Source: Fen-1273 sp963837815
Lineage (GTDB): Bacteria; Bacteroidota; Ignavibacteria; UBA10030; UBA6906
Direction of reading: 5' to 3'
DNA: 64,000 nucleotides
NCBI GenBank assembly: GCA_963837815.1
Contig: CAWIOS010000012.1
Span: 434,001 to 498,000 of the forward strand
Made by a program: the position numbers and the translations under genes. Under the pieces are notes generated by a model that worked only from the letters and a program-made list of their open reading frames with translations, ran no database searches and was not told where the DNA came from. Positions 1-7,168 of the stretch are shown in pieces. How positions within the stretch are numbered: the first letter of the stretch is position 1; each line of letters starts with the position of its first letter.

Positions 1-726
1 CGGTGAGTCGTTGACGCCTGGGACGATCGGCATCCTGATGACCACTTTCTTTCCCCAGGAGGCGAGCCGTTCCAGGTTCCCCCGTATGAGCGTCCCCGAG
101 ACCCCCGTGAAACGCCTGTGGATCTCCTCATTCACCGACTTGAGGTCATACAGGAACAGGTCGGTGAGTTCCGCCACTCGGTTCAGCACGTCGGGAGAGG
201 CATACCCGGACGTGTCGACGACCGTATGGAAGCCGGATTCCGCGCACGAGCGGAGGAGCTGCACAAGGAACCGGTGCTGGAGGAGCGGTTCACCCCCCGA
301 AAAGGTCACCCCTCCCCCGGACTCCCTGTAGAAGGGAGAGTCGCGTTCGACCTCCCGCATGACCTCGTCGACCGTCATCTGTCGTCCGACGAGCTCCCGC
401 GCCTCGGCCGCACACGCGTCCGCGCATGTCCCGCACCGGGCGCAGAGATCAGGGAGCGCCTCGAATCTCCCCTTTGTTTCCCGTATCGCATGATGCGGGC
501 ACGCATCCACGCAATCGCCGCATGCGAGGCAGCGATCCGGGCGGTAAACAATCTGCGGCGCGCCGGCGATGGCCTCGGGGTTGTGACACCAGGCGCACTC
601 GAGCGGGCATCCCTTGAGAAAGACCGTCGTGCGAATTCCGGGACCGTCATGCACGGAGAAGCGCATGATGTTGAACACCGTGCCTGCCGGTTCCCGCTCC
701 GGCCCGGGCGTGACTCCATCGTCCAT
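1..726 (-). CDS. Glycyl-radical enzyme activating protein (radical SAM), 3' end outside window
   Basis: Activase that uses SAM and a [4Fe-4S] cluster to place the glycyl radical on a partner enzyme. The visible 242 residues show the radical SAM motif C-x3-C-x2-C near residue 40 (CPLECAWC), a ferredoxin-like insert with two further four-Cys clusters (residues about 67-110), and the GGGVTFSGGEPL signature near 140. The ATG at 726 lies 6 bp after the stop of the upstream oxidoreductase; another ATG at 731 is in the wrong frame. The C-terminus runs off the left edge, as does any glycyl-radical enzyme it serves. Because it closes a hydroxyproline operon, the partner could be a trans-4-hydroxyproline dehydratase (HypD type), but that is inference. 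Confidence 0.9.
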   Translation of the reverse strand, partial: MDDGVTPGPEREPAGTVFNIMRFSVHDGPGIRTTVFLKGCPLECAWCHNPEAIAGAPQIVYRPDRCLACGDCVDACPHHAIRETKGRFEALPDLCARCGTCADACAAEARELVGRQMTVDEVMREVERDSPFYRESGGGVTFSGGEPLLQHRFLVQLLRSCAESGFHTVVDTSGYASPDVLNRVAELTDLFLYDLKSVNEEIHRRFTGVSGTLIRGNLERLASWGKKVVIRMPIVPGVNDSP

Positions 727-732
727 TTCATG

Positions 733-1980
733 TCACCTGTATCTGTCCGGCCTGAGAAGATGAAGATCGATCGAGGGGATCCGGCCGTGAACGATCTCCG
801 CGACGAGTTTCCCCGTGATCGGCGCCAGCGACATCCCTACCATCGCGTGGCCGGTCGCGGCGATCAGGTTTTCATAATTGCGGAACCTGCCGATGAACGG
901 CAGCCCGTCGGGAGTGCAGGGACGGAGACCCGCCCAGGTCTCTCCCTTTTCCAGAAGCGCGGGATCGAGCCCTCCCAGATAGGCGGGGACGGACCGAACC
1001 AGCGCGCGCACCCGCCTGGCGTTGACGGAGGTGTCGAGGCCGGCAAGTTCCATTGTCCCCGAAAACCTGAGCCTCTCACCCATCGGCGTCACGGCCACGC
1101 GCGCTTCCTCAAGGAGCATGGGGATCCGCGGCAGGACCGGGGGATTCTTCACCGTGACGCTGTACCCTTTTCCGGGCTGCATCGGGATCTGGAGCCGGAG
1201 CGACCTGATGATGAGGGGGGACCATGCCCCTGCCGCAAGCACGAATTCGTCGGCGGCGTACGTCCCCCCTGTCGTCGTGACCGCGGTGATTCCGGAGGGG
1301 CGCGTCACGAACCCTGTGACCCGTGTCGAGGGGACGAACCGGACCCCTTCCTTTTCGACATGCGCCCGGAGGCGGTCGACGAAGAGGGCCGGTGTGATGT
1401 GGGCGTCCCCCGGGTAGTACACACCCCCCGAGGCGGTGAACCTGACGCCGGGTTCCAACTCCTGCAGGCCTTCCCGGTCCAGGACGCTCGCCTCGATGCC
1501 GATGTTCGACGCCTGGCGGGCCATCCTGAGCGAACCCTCCCGACCGTGGCCGGTGCGGAAGAGCATCAGCAGTCCGTTTCTCCGGAAGCCGAAATCCATC
1601 CCGGGCACGGAGGCAAGTTCGTCGTAGAGCGCGAGACTGGCGATGCTCATGTCGCGGAGAAGAGGGATCGCCCGTTCGGTCCGGCCCGATGTCGATGCCC
1701 GGGCAAACTGCCAGAACCACGTGAGAAGATCGGGATCGAGACGCGGCTTGATATAGAACGGGCTGTCCGGGCGGAGCATCCACCGGAGCCCCAGCATCAC
1801 CATCCCGGGCGCGGCGAGAGGCACAAAATGGCTCGGGACGATGAGGCCGGCATTGTGCAGTGACGCCCCCTCGCCGATCCCGCCCCTCTCGACGACGGTG
1901 ACGCTGCACCCGGACGCTCTGAGGGAGTGCGCCGCGCAGAGCCCCACGGCGCCTCCGCCGATCACGAGTATGTTCTTCAT
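733..1980 (-). CDS. FAD-dependent D-amino acid (D-hydroxyproline) dehydrogenase-like
   Basis: DadA/glycine-oxidase family flavoprotein of 415 aa. The N-terminus carries a Rossmann FAD-binding motif (GGGAVG, residues 8-13, followed by an acidic residue at the end of beta-2), and a C-terminal GLRPCTPDGLPFIGR-like segment is typical of DAO family members. In hydroxyproline catabolism this enzyme oxidises cis-4-hydroxy-D-proline, the product of the epimerase encoded just upstream (24 bp gap), to 1-pyrroline-4-hydroxy-2-carboxylate. No signal peptide; likely cytoplasmic or peripheral on the inner membrane. Substrate is inferred from the neighbours; a general D-amino acid dehydrogenase is the alternative. 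Confidence 0.87.
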   Translation of the reverse strand: MKNILVIGGGAVGLCAAHSLRASGCSVTVVERGGIGEGASLHNAGLIVPSHFVPLAAPGMVMLGLRWMLRPDSPFYIKPRLDPDLLTWFWQFARASTSGRTERAIPLLRDMSIASLALYDELASVPGMDFGFRRNGLLMLFRTGHGREGSLRMARQASNIGIEASVLDREGLQELEPGVRFTASGGVYYPGDAHITPALFVDRLRAHVEKEGVRFVPSTRVTGFVTRPSGITAVTTTGGTYAADEFVLAAGAWSPLIIRSLRLQIPMQPGKGYSVTVKNPPVLPRIPMLLEEARVAVTPMGERLRFSGTMELAGLDTSVNARRVRALVRSVPAYLGGLDPALLEKGETWAGLRPCTPDGLPFIGRFRNYENLIAATGHAMVGMSLAPITGKLVAEIVHGRIPSIDLHLLRPDRYR

Positions 1981-2004
1981 ATGCGCATATCCCGCCGGAC
2001 GCTT

Positions 2005-3006
2005 TTACAGGACCTGAAAACCCTTTGCGAACGGGTCGTCGTCGTCGATGACGATCGTGTTAAACCCGGTAATCTTCGCCCAACCTTCAATGCTCGGCAC
2101 GATCCCCTTCCTGCCCCCCACCTCGGCACGCCGTTCAACCCTCCCCCTGAATATGCTCCCGATAATGCTCTCATGGATGAATTCATCCCCGGGAGAGAGT
2201 TTCCCTTGTGCAGCCCACTGCGCCATCCGTGCCGACGTTCCCGTGCCGCACGGAGAGCGGTCGATCGCTTTCTCCCCGTAAAACACCGCGTTCCTTCCAT
2301 GGGCCCCCGGCGCCCGTGGGGCGCCGGTCCACATGATGTGGGAGAGGCCCCGGATCGTGGAATCCTCCGGATGCACAAATGCGTGCTTCCCGTTCACACT
2401 CCGGCGGACCAGGGGGCTCAGGCGGAGTATCTCCGCAGCGCCAAGAGCGTCGATTCCCTCGTACGATTCCTGCGGGTCGATGATGCCGTAGAAGTTTCCG
2501 CCGTAGGCGACGTCCATCGTGAGCGGGCCGAGGCCGGGGACATCGACGCGGATCCCCTCCCGTTCCAGGAATGAGGGAACATTGACGATCCTGACGGACT
2601 TCACACTCCCCCCCTCCATGACGTACGTCGCTTCGACGATCCCCGCGGGGACCTCGAGACGCAGGATCCCCGGCGTGTGAGGGCGAACGAGCCCGTGCTC
2701 AAGCATCACCGTCACGGTCCCGATCGTGCCGTGGCCGCACATGGGCAGGCAGCCGCTCGTTTCAATGAACAGGAGCGCGCAGTCGTTTGCGGGGTTGGCA
2801 GGGGGATACAGCAGGCTCCCCGACATCATGTCGTGACCGCGCGGCTCGAACATCAACCCGGTCCTTATCCAGTCGAACTCGGCGAGGAAATGCATTCTGC
2901 GCTCGCTCATTGTCGTCCCGCCGAGAGCGGGGGCGCCCCCGGCGACGACGCGGACAGGACTGCCGCACGTGTGCGCGTCGATGCAGAAAAATGTATGTCG
3001 GGCCAT
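2005..3006 (-). CDS. 4-hydroxyproline 2-epimerase (proline racemase family)
   Basis: 333-aa proline racemase family enzyme. Both catalytic cysteines are present: C90 in MCGHGTIG and C253 in SPCGTGTSA. In this family two Cys indicates racemase/epimerase activity, while the trans-3-hydroxyproline dehydratases have Thr at the second site. It should convert trans-4-hydroxy-L-proline to cis-4-hydroxy-D-proline. It follows the GntR gene by 14 bp and precedes the DadA-like oxidase, the usual gene order for this pathway. A 9-bp-arm GC-rich inverted repeat at 2307-2327 encodes part of a small loop (GAPRAPGAHG, near residue 228) before the second Cys. Confidence 0.93.
   Translation of the reverse strand: MARHTFFCIDAHTCGSPVRVVAGGAPALGGTTMSERRMHFLAEFDWIRTGLMFEPRGHDMMSGSLLYPPANPANDCALLFIETSGCLPMCGHGTIGTVTVMLEHGLVRPHTPGILRLEVPAGIVEATYVMEGGSVKSVRIVNVPSFLEREGIRVDVPGLGPLTMDVAYGGNFYGIIDPQESYEGIDALGAAEILRLSPLVRRSVNGKHAFVHPEDSTIRGLSHIMWTGAPRAPGAHGRNAVFYGEKAIDRSPCGTGTSARMAQWAAQGKLSPGDEFIHESIIGSIFRGRVERRAEVGGRKGIVPSIEGWAKITGFNTIVIDDDDPFAKGFQVL
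2307..2327. repeat. GC-rich inverted repeat inside the epimerase gene
   Basis: CCGGCGCCC and GGGCGCCGG flank GTG, a perfect 9-bp stem. Similar GGCGCC pairs separated by 3-6 bp occur in the GH38 gene at 49293-49309 and 49498-49515, and a partial one in the heparinase-like gene near 56680-56692. All are inside coding sequence and encode Ala/Pro-rich loops. Confidence 0.5.
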
Positions 3007-3020
3007 CCCTTCTCCTTCCT

Positions 3021-3740
3021 CTACGAGAGATCGAGCGCAGTCTTTGCGAATTCCTCCAGGTAGTTGACGAGCGCGTCGGAGGCCGCCCCGGCGCCGTCTT
3101 CATCCCCCGCTGCCACCGCGTGCATCATCGCCCCGTGGAGCTCGGCGGCGCGGGAGAGATCCCCGTTGTGCCTGTAGAGGTACCAGAACCTGCGGCAGTG
3201 CGCATGAAGCGGCACGGAAGCCTGCAGGGCGAATGCGCTCCGCGACGCGGCTTCGAGGAGGCGGTCAAATACGGTATCGAAACGCATGTACTCCGCCATG
3301 TCGCCGTGGGCGGCTGCCGCAGCCATCGCCTCCGCCGTTTTCTGGAGCGCCGCGCGCTGCTCGGGAGTCGCCCTTCGTGCCGCCTTCGTCGCAACGAGCC
3401 TGTCGAGGACGCGGCGCGTTTCGAGAACGGCGAGGTAGTCGACGATGTTGATGTCGCTCACGACAACGCCCCGGCGGGGGAGTGTCGTCACGAGCCTCTG
3501 GGCCTGCAGCCGCTGCAGGGCCTCGCGGAGGGGTGTCCGGCCGATCCGAATCGTCCGGCTCAGCTCGGCCTCCGAGAAGACGCTCCCGGGCTGCAGCTCG
3601 AGCGTCACGATCATCTCCTCCAGGCGGAAGTACGCCTCGTCGGCGAGACTGATCCTCTCCGGCGCGCGCCGCGTGCCACCCCGGGACCCCGGAGGACCCG
3701 CCGGACCTGCATGCATAGAGTGTTCCCTGTGATTGCTCAT
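3021..3740 (-). CDS. GntR family transcriptional regulator, FCD subfamily
   Basis: 239-aa regulator with an N-terminal winged helix (about residues 30-95, containing GRTPLREALQRL-type recognition helix) and an all-helical C-terminal FCD ligand domain (about 105-230) with the spaced Asp/His metal-ligand residues usual in this group. It is embedded in the hydroxyproline operon, one base after the aldehyde dehydrogenase stop, so it is probably autoregulated and binds the 18-bp palindrome at 6160-6177. An inducing ligand related to hydroxyproline or its epimer is expected but not shown. Confidence 0.9.
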   Translation of the reverse strand: MSNHREHSMHAGPAGPPGSRGGTRRAPERISLADEAYFRLEEMIVTLELQPGSVFSEAELSRTIRIGRTPLREALQRLQAQRLVTTLPRRGVVVSDINIVDYLAVLETRRVLDRLVATKAARRATPEQRAALQKTAEAMAAAAAHGDMAEYMRFDTVFDRLLEAASRSAFALQASVPLHAHCRRFWYLYRHNGDLSRAAELHGAMMHAVAAGDEDGAGAASDALVNYLEEFAKTALDLS

Positions 3741-3741
3741 G

Positions 3742-5199
3742 CTACGGGGCGGTGTAACAGGTCTTCACCGTCGTGTAGAACTCCACGGCGTACCTCCCCT
3801 GTTCACGGGGGCCGTAGCTCGATCCTTTTCTCCCTCCGAAGGGAACGTGGTAATCCACACCCGCCGTCGGGAGGTTCACCATCACCATCCCCGCCTGCGC
3901 GTTCCTCCTGAAGTGGCTTGCGCATTTCAGCGACGTCGTGCATATCCCGGCACAGAGGCCGAACACGGTGTCGTTTGCCGCGGCCAGCGCCTCTTCGTAA
4001 TCCCTGACGCGCAGCACCCCTGCGACCGGCCCGAACACCTCTTCGGTATTGAGGCGCATCGCGTTCGTCGTCCCCGTGAACAGCGCCGGGGCAAGGTAGA
4101 ACCCCTCGCGGGGTTTCCTGAGCCGCTCCCCGCCGAACGCAAGCGTCCCCCCTTCGGATTTCGCGAGCGCGATGGCGTTCATGTCCTTCTCCAGCTGGGC
4201 AGAGTCGACGACGGGCCCGATGTCCGTCCCGGGCTCAAGCGCATCTCCCACGTGCAGCGAGGCGAGGCGCTCAACGAGGGCACCTACAAACCTGTCATGG
4301 ATCCCGGAGGTGACGACAAGCCTGCTCGAGGCGGTGCATCTCTGTCCCGTGGAGAAAAATGCTCCGTTGACCGCCGCGCCGACGGCTACGTCGATGTCCG
4401 CGTCGTCGAGGATGACGAGCGGGTTCTTTCCCCCCATCTCGAGCTGAACCCGCGCAAGGCGAAGAGCGCATTTCTCCGCGAGGCGTTTCCCCACGTCGAC
4501 CGAGCCCGTGAAGCTTATGCCGGCAACAGCGGGGTCCGTAACAAGGGCATCGCCGATCTCGATTCCTTTCCCAGGGACGAGGTTGAACGCGCCGGGGGGA
4601 AGGCCCGATCGGGAGATGATCTCGGCCAGCGCCCAGGCCGAACCGGGAACAAGCTCGGCCGGCTTGAGGATGACGGCGTTGCCGAACGCGAGCGCCGGCG
4701 CGGTCTTCCATGCGGGGATGGCGGCGGGGAAATTCCACGGCGTGATGAGCCCGACCACGCCAAGGGGCTCGCGGGTGACGTCGATCTCGACCCCAGGGCG
4801 CACGGAGGCGACATGTTCACCCTGCGTCCGGAGCGCCTCCCCCGCAAAGAACTTGAAAATGGCCCCCGCCCGGCTCACCTCCGCCACGGCCTCGGGAAGA
4901 GTCTTTCCTTCCTCACGGGAGAGGAGCTTTCCCAGCTCCTCCTTCCTCGCCAGGATCTCCGAGCCGATGAAATCGAGAACGTCAAACCGCTGCTGGGGGG
5001 TGCTCGATCCCCAGATGGGCGCTGCGCCTTTCGCGGCGGCGACCGCGGCCGCCACGTGGGAGGCGTTTCCCTGGGCGTAGCGCCCCACGACGTCGCTCGT
5101 ATCGGAGGGGTTGATGTTGTCTGCAACCCTGGTCCCGGCCACCCACGTACCCCCTATAAAAAGGGGATGCTCTGACACCGCCGCCACAGGGACTGTCAT
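3742..5199 (-). CDS. 2-oxoglutarate-semialdehyde dehydrogenase-type aldehyde dehydrogenase
   Basis: 485-aa NAD(P)-dependent aldehyde dehydrogenase. Seen directly: PWNFP motif near 154, catalytic base E254 in LEMGGKNP, and nucleophile C288 in GQRCTA. Length and motifs match the 2,5-dioxovalerate (alpha-ketoglutarate semialdehyde) dehydrogenases, which finish hydroxyproline, glucarate and arabinose pathways by making 2-oxoglutarate. The ATG overlaps the stop of the upstream DHDPS-like gene by 4 bp (ATGA), so translation is probably coupled. Succinate-semialdehyde or betaine-aldehyde dehydrogenase activity cannot be excluded by motif alone, but the neighbours favour the hydroxyproline role. Confidence 0.88.
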   Translation of the reverse strand: MTVPVAAVSEHPLFIGGTWVAGTRVADNINPSDTSDVVGRYAQGNASHVAAAVAAAKGAAPIWGSSTPQQRFDVLDFIGSEILARKEELGKLLSREEGKTLPEAVAEVSRAGAIFKFFAGEALRTQGEHVASVRPGVEIDVTREPLGVVGLITPWNFPAAIPAWKTAPALAFGNAVILKPAELVPGSAWALAEIISRSGLPPGAFNLVPGKGIEIGDALVTDPAVAGISFTGSVDVGKRLAEKCALRLARVQLEMGGKNPLVILDDADIDVAVGAAVNGAFFSTGQRCTASSRLVVTSGIHDRFVGALVERLASLHVGDALEPGTDIGPVVDSAQLEKDMNAIALAKSEGGTLAFGGERLRKPREGFYLAPALFTGTTNAMRLNTEEVFGPVAGVLRVRDYEEALAAANDTVFGLCAGICTTSLKCASHFRRNAQAGMVMVNLPTAGVDYHVPFGGRKGSSYGPREQGRYAVEFYTTVKTCYTAP

Positions 5200-6125
5200 C
5201 GGCGTTCATTCTCCGGGGAATTGTGAAGGGGGAGCTCGGGTCTCGTCGCAAGGGCGCGCGCGATCGTCTCCTCCACACGCGCCCGCTCCTCCCCCGCGAG
5301 CGGAAGCCTCGGGGGACGAACCCGTTCGTTCCCGCCGTCCGCCCTCGACTCCGCAAGCTTTATGTTCTGGACGAACTTCGTCGACACGTCGAGATGAAGC
5401 AGGGGCATGAACCAGCGGTAGAGCGAGAGAGCGTCCTGCATGCGCCCTTCCCTCACGAGCCGGTACAGGGCCACCGTCTCACGGGGAAAAGCGCAGACAA
5501 GACCGGCCACCCACCCGGCCGCACCGAGCATGAGGCTCTCCATCGCGAGGTCGTCGACGCCCGTGAATATCGCGTACCTGTCGCCCACCAGGTTCCTGAT
5601 GTCCGTTATCCGCCTGACATCGTCAGACGATTCTTTTATCGCCACGAACTTCGGTTCGTCAGCAAGGCGGGCAAAGAGAGCCGGGCTGATGTCGATCCTG
5701 TAGGAGACCGGGTTGTTGTACAGCATCAGGGGCCTGCCGGAAACGGATGCAACGGCCCGGAGGTACTGTTCCGTCTCCCGCTCGTCCGCGACGTACTGCA
5801 TGGGGGGGAGCAGCATGAAGCCCCCGGCCCCGTTCTTCTCCCCCCCGGCGACAAACTCGCACGCGGCGGCTGTCGTCGTCTCCGCAACGCACGCGACAAG
5901 AGGGACCTTTCCGGCGCATGCACGCGACGCCATCCGAACCACCTCCTGCTTTTCCTCCCGGCTGAGGGTCCCGTTCTCCCCGAGAGAGCCCAGAACGACG
6001 ATGCCGTGAACGCCTGCGGAGATCTGGCGGGCGATGTGCGCCTCCATAGCGGGGAGGTCGATTTTCCCCGCGGCGTCGAACTTCGTCGTAAGCGCAGTGT
6101 ACACGCCTTCCCATCTGCCGTTCAC
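5196..6125 (-). CDS. DHDPS/NAL family deaminase (1-pyrroline-4-hydroxy-2-carboxylate deaminase candidate)
   Basis: 309-aa class I aldolase-fold protein with the family's Schiff-base lysine K164 (VAIKESS) and catalytic tyrosine Y136 (LYNNP). The family includes dihydrodipicolinate synthase, keto-deoxy-sugar aldolases/dehydratases, and the hydroxyproline-pathway deaminase that makes 2-oxoglutarate semialdehyde. First gene of the operon; the start is GTG at 6125, preceded by an AGGGGA Shine-Dalgarno about 8 bases upstream, and the regulated promoter lies 40 bp further upstream. The neighbouring semialdehyde dehydrogenase, epimerase and oxidase make the deaminase assignment the best one; it is not proven by sequence. 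Confidence 0.87.
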   Translation of the reverse strand: MNGRWEGVYTALTTKFDAAGKIDLPAMEAHIARQISAGVHGIVVLGSLGENGTLSREEKQEVVRMASRACAGKVPLVACVAETTTAAACEFVAGGEKNGAGGFMLLPPMQYVADERETEQYLRAVASVSGRPLMLYNNPVSYRIDISPALFARLADEPKFVAIKESSDDVRRITDIRNLVGDRYAIFTGVDDLAMESLMLGAAGWVAGLVCAFPRETVALYRLVREGRMQDALSLYRWFMPLLHLDVSTKFVQNIKLAESRADGGNERVRPPRLPLAGEERARVEETIARALATRPELPLHNSPENERR

Positions 6126-6159
6126 GTACCGGATCCCCTGATATGACCGATCAGATATA

Positions 6160-6177
6160 TCTGTAATATATTACAGA
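6160..6177. promoter_or_regulatory. Perfect 18-bp operator palindrome overlapping the hydroxyproline promoter
   Basis: TCTGTAATATATTACAGA is identical to its reverse complement over 18 bp. It covers the -10 element (6165-6170) of the minus-strand promoter and extends to the expected start of transcription. AT-rich palindromes of this kind are typical GntR-FCD operators. The operon's own GntR (3021-3740) is the obvious binder; that is inference. Confidence 0.8.
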
Positions 6178-6193
6178 ACCGGCCCCGTGTCAA
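6165..6193 (-). promoter_or_regulatory. Sigma70-type promoter of the hydroxyproline operon
   Basis: On the minus strand, TTGACA (6193-6188) is followed by a 17-bp spacer and TATATT (6170-6165). The -35 is consensus and the -10 matches 5 of 6. The predicted start is near 6158, giving a leader of about 33 bases before the GTG at 6125. Confidence 0.8.
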
Positions 6194-6196
6194 GCC

Positions 6197-6213
6197 GAAT
6201 TTCATTGAAATTC
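6197..6213. promoter_or_regulatory. Second palindrome, just upstream of the operon's -35
   Basis: GAATTTCA and TGAAATTC form a perfect 8-bp-arm inverted repeat around one base. It differs in sequence from the 6160-6177 operator. It lies directly behind the -35 of the minus-strand promoter and contains the candidate -35 of the divergent outer-membrane gene, so it could be a separate regulator's site controlling either side. Confidence 0.55.
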
Positions 6214-6234
6214 AGCGGAAAAAGCGCGATCATA
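6205..6234 (+). promoter_or_regulatory. Possible promoter of the outer-membrane protein gene
   Basis: TTGAAA (6205-6210) followed 17 bp later by GATCAT (6228-6233), or 18 bp later by ATCATA. The -35 is good and the -10 is weak (4 of 6). It is the best candidate in the short divergent region before the ATG at 6260. Confidence 0.4.
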
Positions 6235-6259
6235 GAGAGTTTACCATTCCGGCACCCGA

Positions 6260-6910
6260 ATGCACAGAGTCACCGCGGCTCTCATCGCTTTGCTCATCTC
6301 AGTGGCGGCAGTCCACGCCGAGAACCTCGTCGGTGTCTCGGCGGCGGCGGGACCTGTGTTTCCCCTCCGGGCCGTCAAGAGGCTCCTCGGGACCGGGTAT
6401 GAAGGGACCGGTTCGATCGACTTCCCTCTGAACGGGAACATCAGCATCGTGGCGTGCGGGGAGTATTGCCGGTGGCAATTCAGCAACGACAGGATCAACA
6501 CCTGGGCCGGCGCAAACGGTGGGGGGAAAGTGTCCGGCGCCTCGGGGCCGTTCCAGGCGGTCCCCGTGACGGTCGGCGCAAGGTTCACATTCGACGGCCC
6601 GCACGTCAGGCCCTACTTCGGCCTCTCGGGAGGCCCGTGCTTCCTCCACTGGAAGTTCTCCGGGACCTCACCCGTGACGGGCCTCGCCGGAGAGACTTCA
6701 AGCACGTGGACAGAGCCTGCGATGAGCGTCGAAGCCGGGCTGATCGTCGTGCTCACCGGCGGGTTGACACTCGACCTCGGAGGGATATACACCGCCTGTT
6801 CGAACGCGGACGACAGGGTTGAACCCGCGGATTTCCTCGGAATGAGAATCGCGGATTTCAATACCGCGACGTTCGTCGGCGTTCAGGCGGGGCTCCGCGT
6901 GGCATTCTAG
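6260..6910 (+). CDS. Predicted outer-membrane beta-barrel protein
   Basis: 216 aa with a clear Sec signal peptide (MHRVTAALIALLISVAAVHA, cleavage near residue 20). The mature part has short alternating Gly/aromatic strands (GVSAAAGPVFPL, VGARFTFDG, VRPYFGLSGGP, LTLDLGGIYTACS) and ends in an aromatic residue (VGVQAGLRVAF), as expected of an eight-stranded OmpA/OmpW-like barrel. No specific family is recognised. Transcribed divergently from the hydroxyproline operon and followed by a strong bidirectional hairpin. Two internal Cys (near residues 70 and 75) are unusual for such barrels. Substrate or role unknown. Confidence 0.75.
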   Translation: MHRVTAALIALLISVAAVHAENLVGVSAAAGPVFPLRAVKRLLGTGYEGTGSIDFPLNGNISIVACGEYCRWQFSNDRINTWAGANGGGKVSGASGPFQAVPVTVGARFTFDGPHVRPYFGLSGGPCFLHWKFSGTSPVTGLAGETSSTWTEPAMSVEAGLIVVLTGGLTLDLGGIYTACSNADDRVEPADFLGMRIADFNTATFVGVQAGLRVAF

Positions 6911-6912
6911 AA

Positions 6913-6942
6913 GGGGGAATCCGCCGCCCGGCGGATTCCCCC
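6913..6942. terminator. Bidirectional hairpin between convergent genes
   Basis: A perfect 13-bp stem (GGGGGAATCCGCC at 6913-6925, complement at 6930-6942) with a 4-base GCCC loop. It sits 2 bp after the stop of the plus-strand barrel gene and 13 bp from the stop of the minus-strand small membrane protein. There is no U-tract on either side, so it may act as a 3'-end stabiliser or Rho-assisted terminator. Confidence 0.75.
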
Positions 6943-6955
6943 CATGCCGGAGTGG

Positions 6956-7159
6956 CTATTCGATCGTCTTCTTCCTGTTCACCAGGAAGAAGGCTATCCC
7001 CGAGAGGAGTATGACCGCCCCCCACCAGACCCCCGCATGCAGATCCGCAAGAACAGTCTTCTGCTCGGGAGGGATGAACAGATCGTACAATCCCGACGCC
7101 AGAACGATAGCCCCCGTCGCAGTCAGAAAGAGCCCCACAAAATACCAGATTGGCTTCAT
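6956..7159 (-). CDS. Small two-helix membrane protein linked to a sodium symporter
   Basis: 67 aa with two hydrophobic helices (about residues 4-27 and 43-61) joined by a polar loop, ending in a basic tail (NRKKTIE). No enzymatic motif. It starts 9 bp after the stop of the sodium:solute symporter gene and is certainly co-transcribed with it. Small membrane partners of this size accompany several symporter families, but this one matches no named family I can recognise. It may stabilise or modulate the symporter; function unknown. Confidence 0.65.
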   Translation of the reverse strand: MKPIWYFVGLFLTATGAIVLASGLYDLFIPPEQKTVLADLHAGVWWGAVILLSGIAFFLVNRKKTIE

Positions 7160-7168
7160 CGCGTCCCC

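Noticed and set aside
118..1863. Long plus-strand open frame opposite the FAD dehydrogenase
   Set aside because: Composition is Arg/Pro/His-rich with no family features; it mirrors the real minus-strand genes, as do many long antisense frames in this GC-rich window.
1979..1990. 12-bp palindrome ATATGCGCATAT over the FAD dehydrogenase start
   Set aside because: Short, inside an operon and covering the start codon; it may be chance, and there is no promoter beside it.
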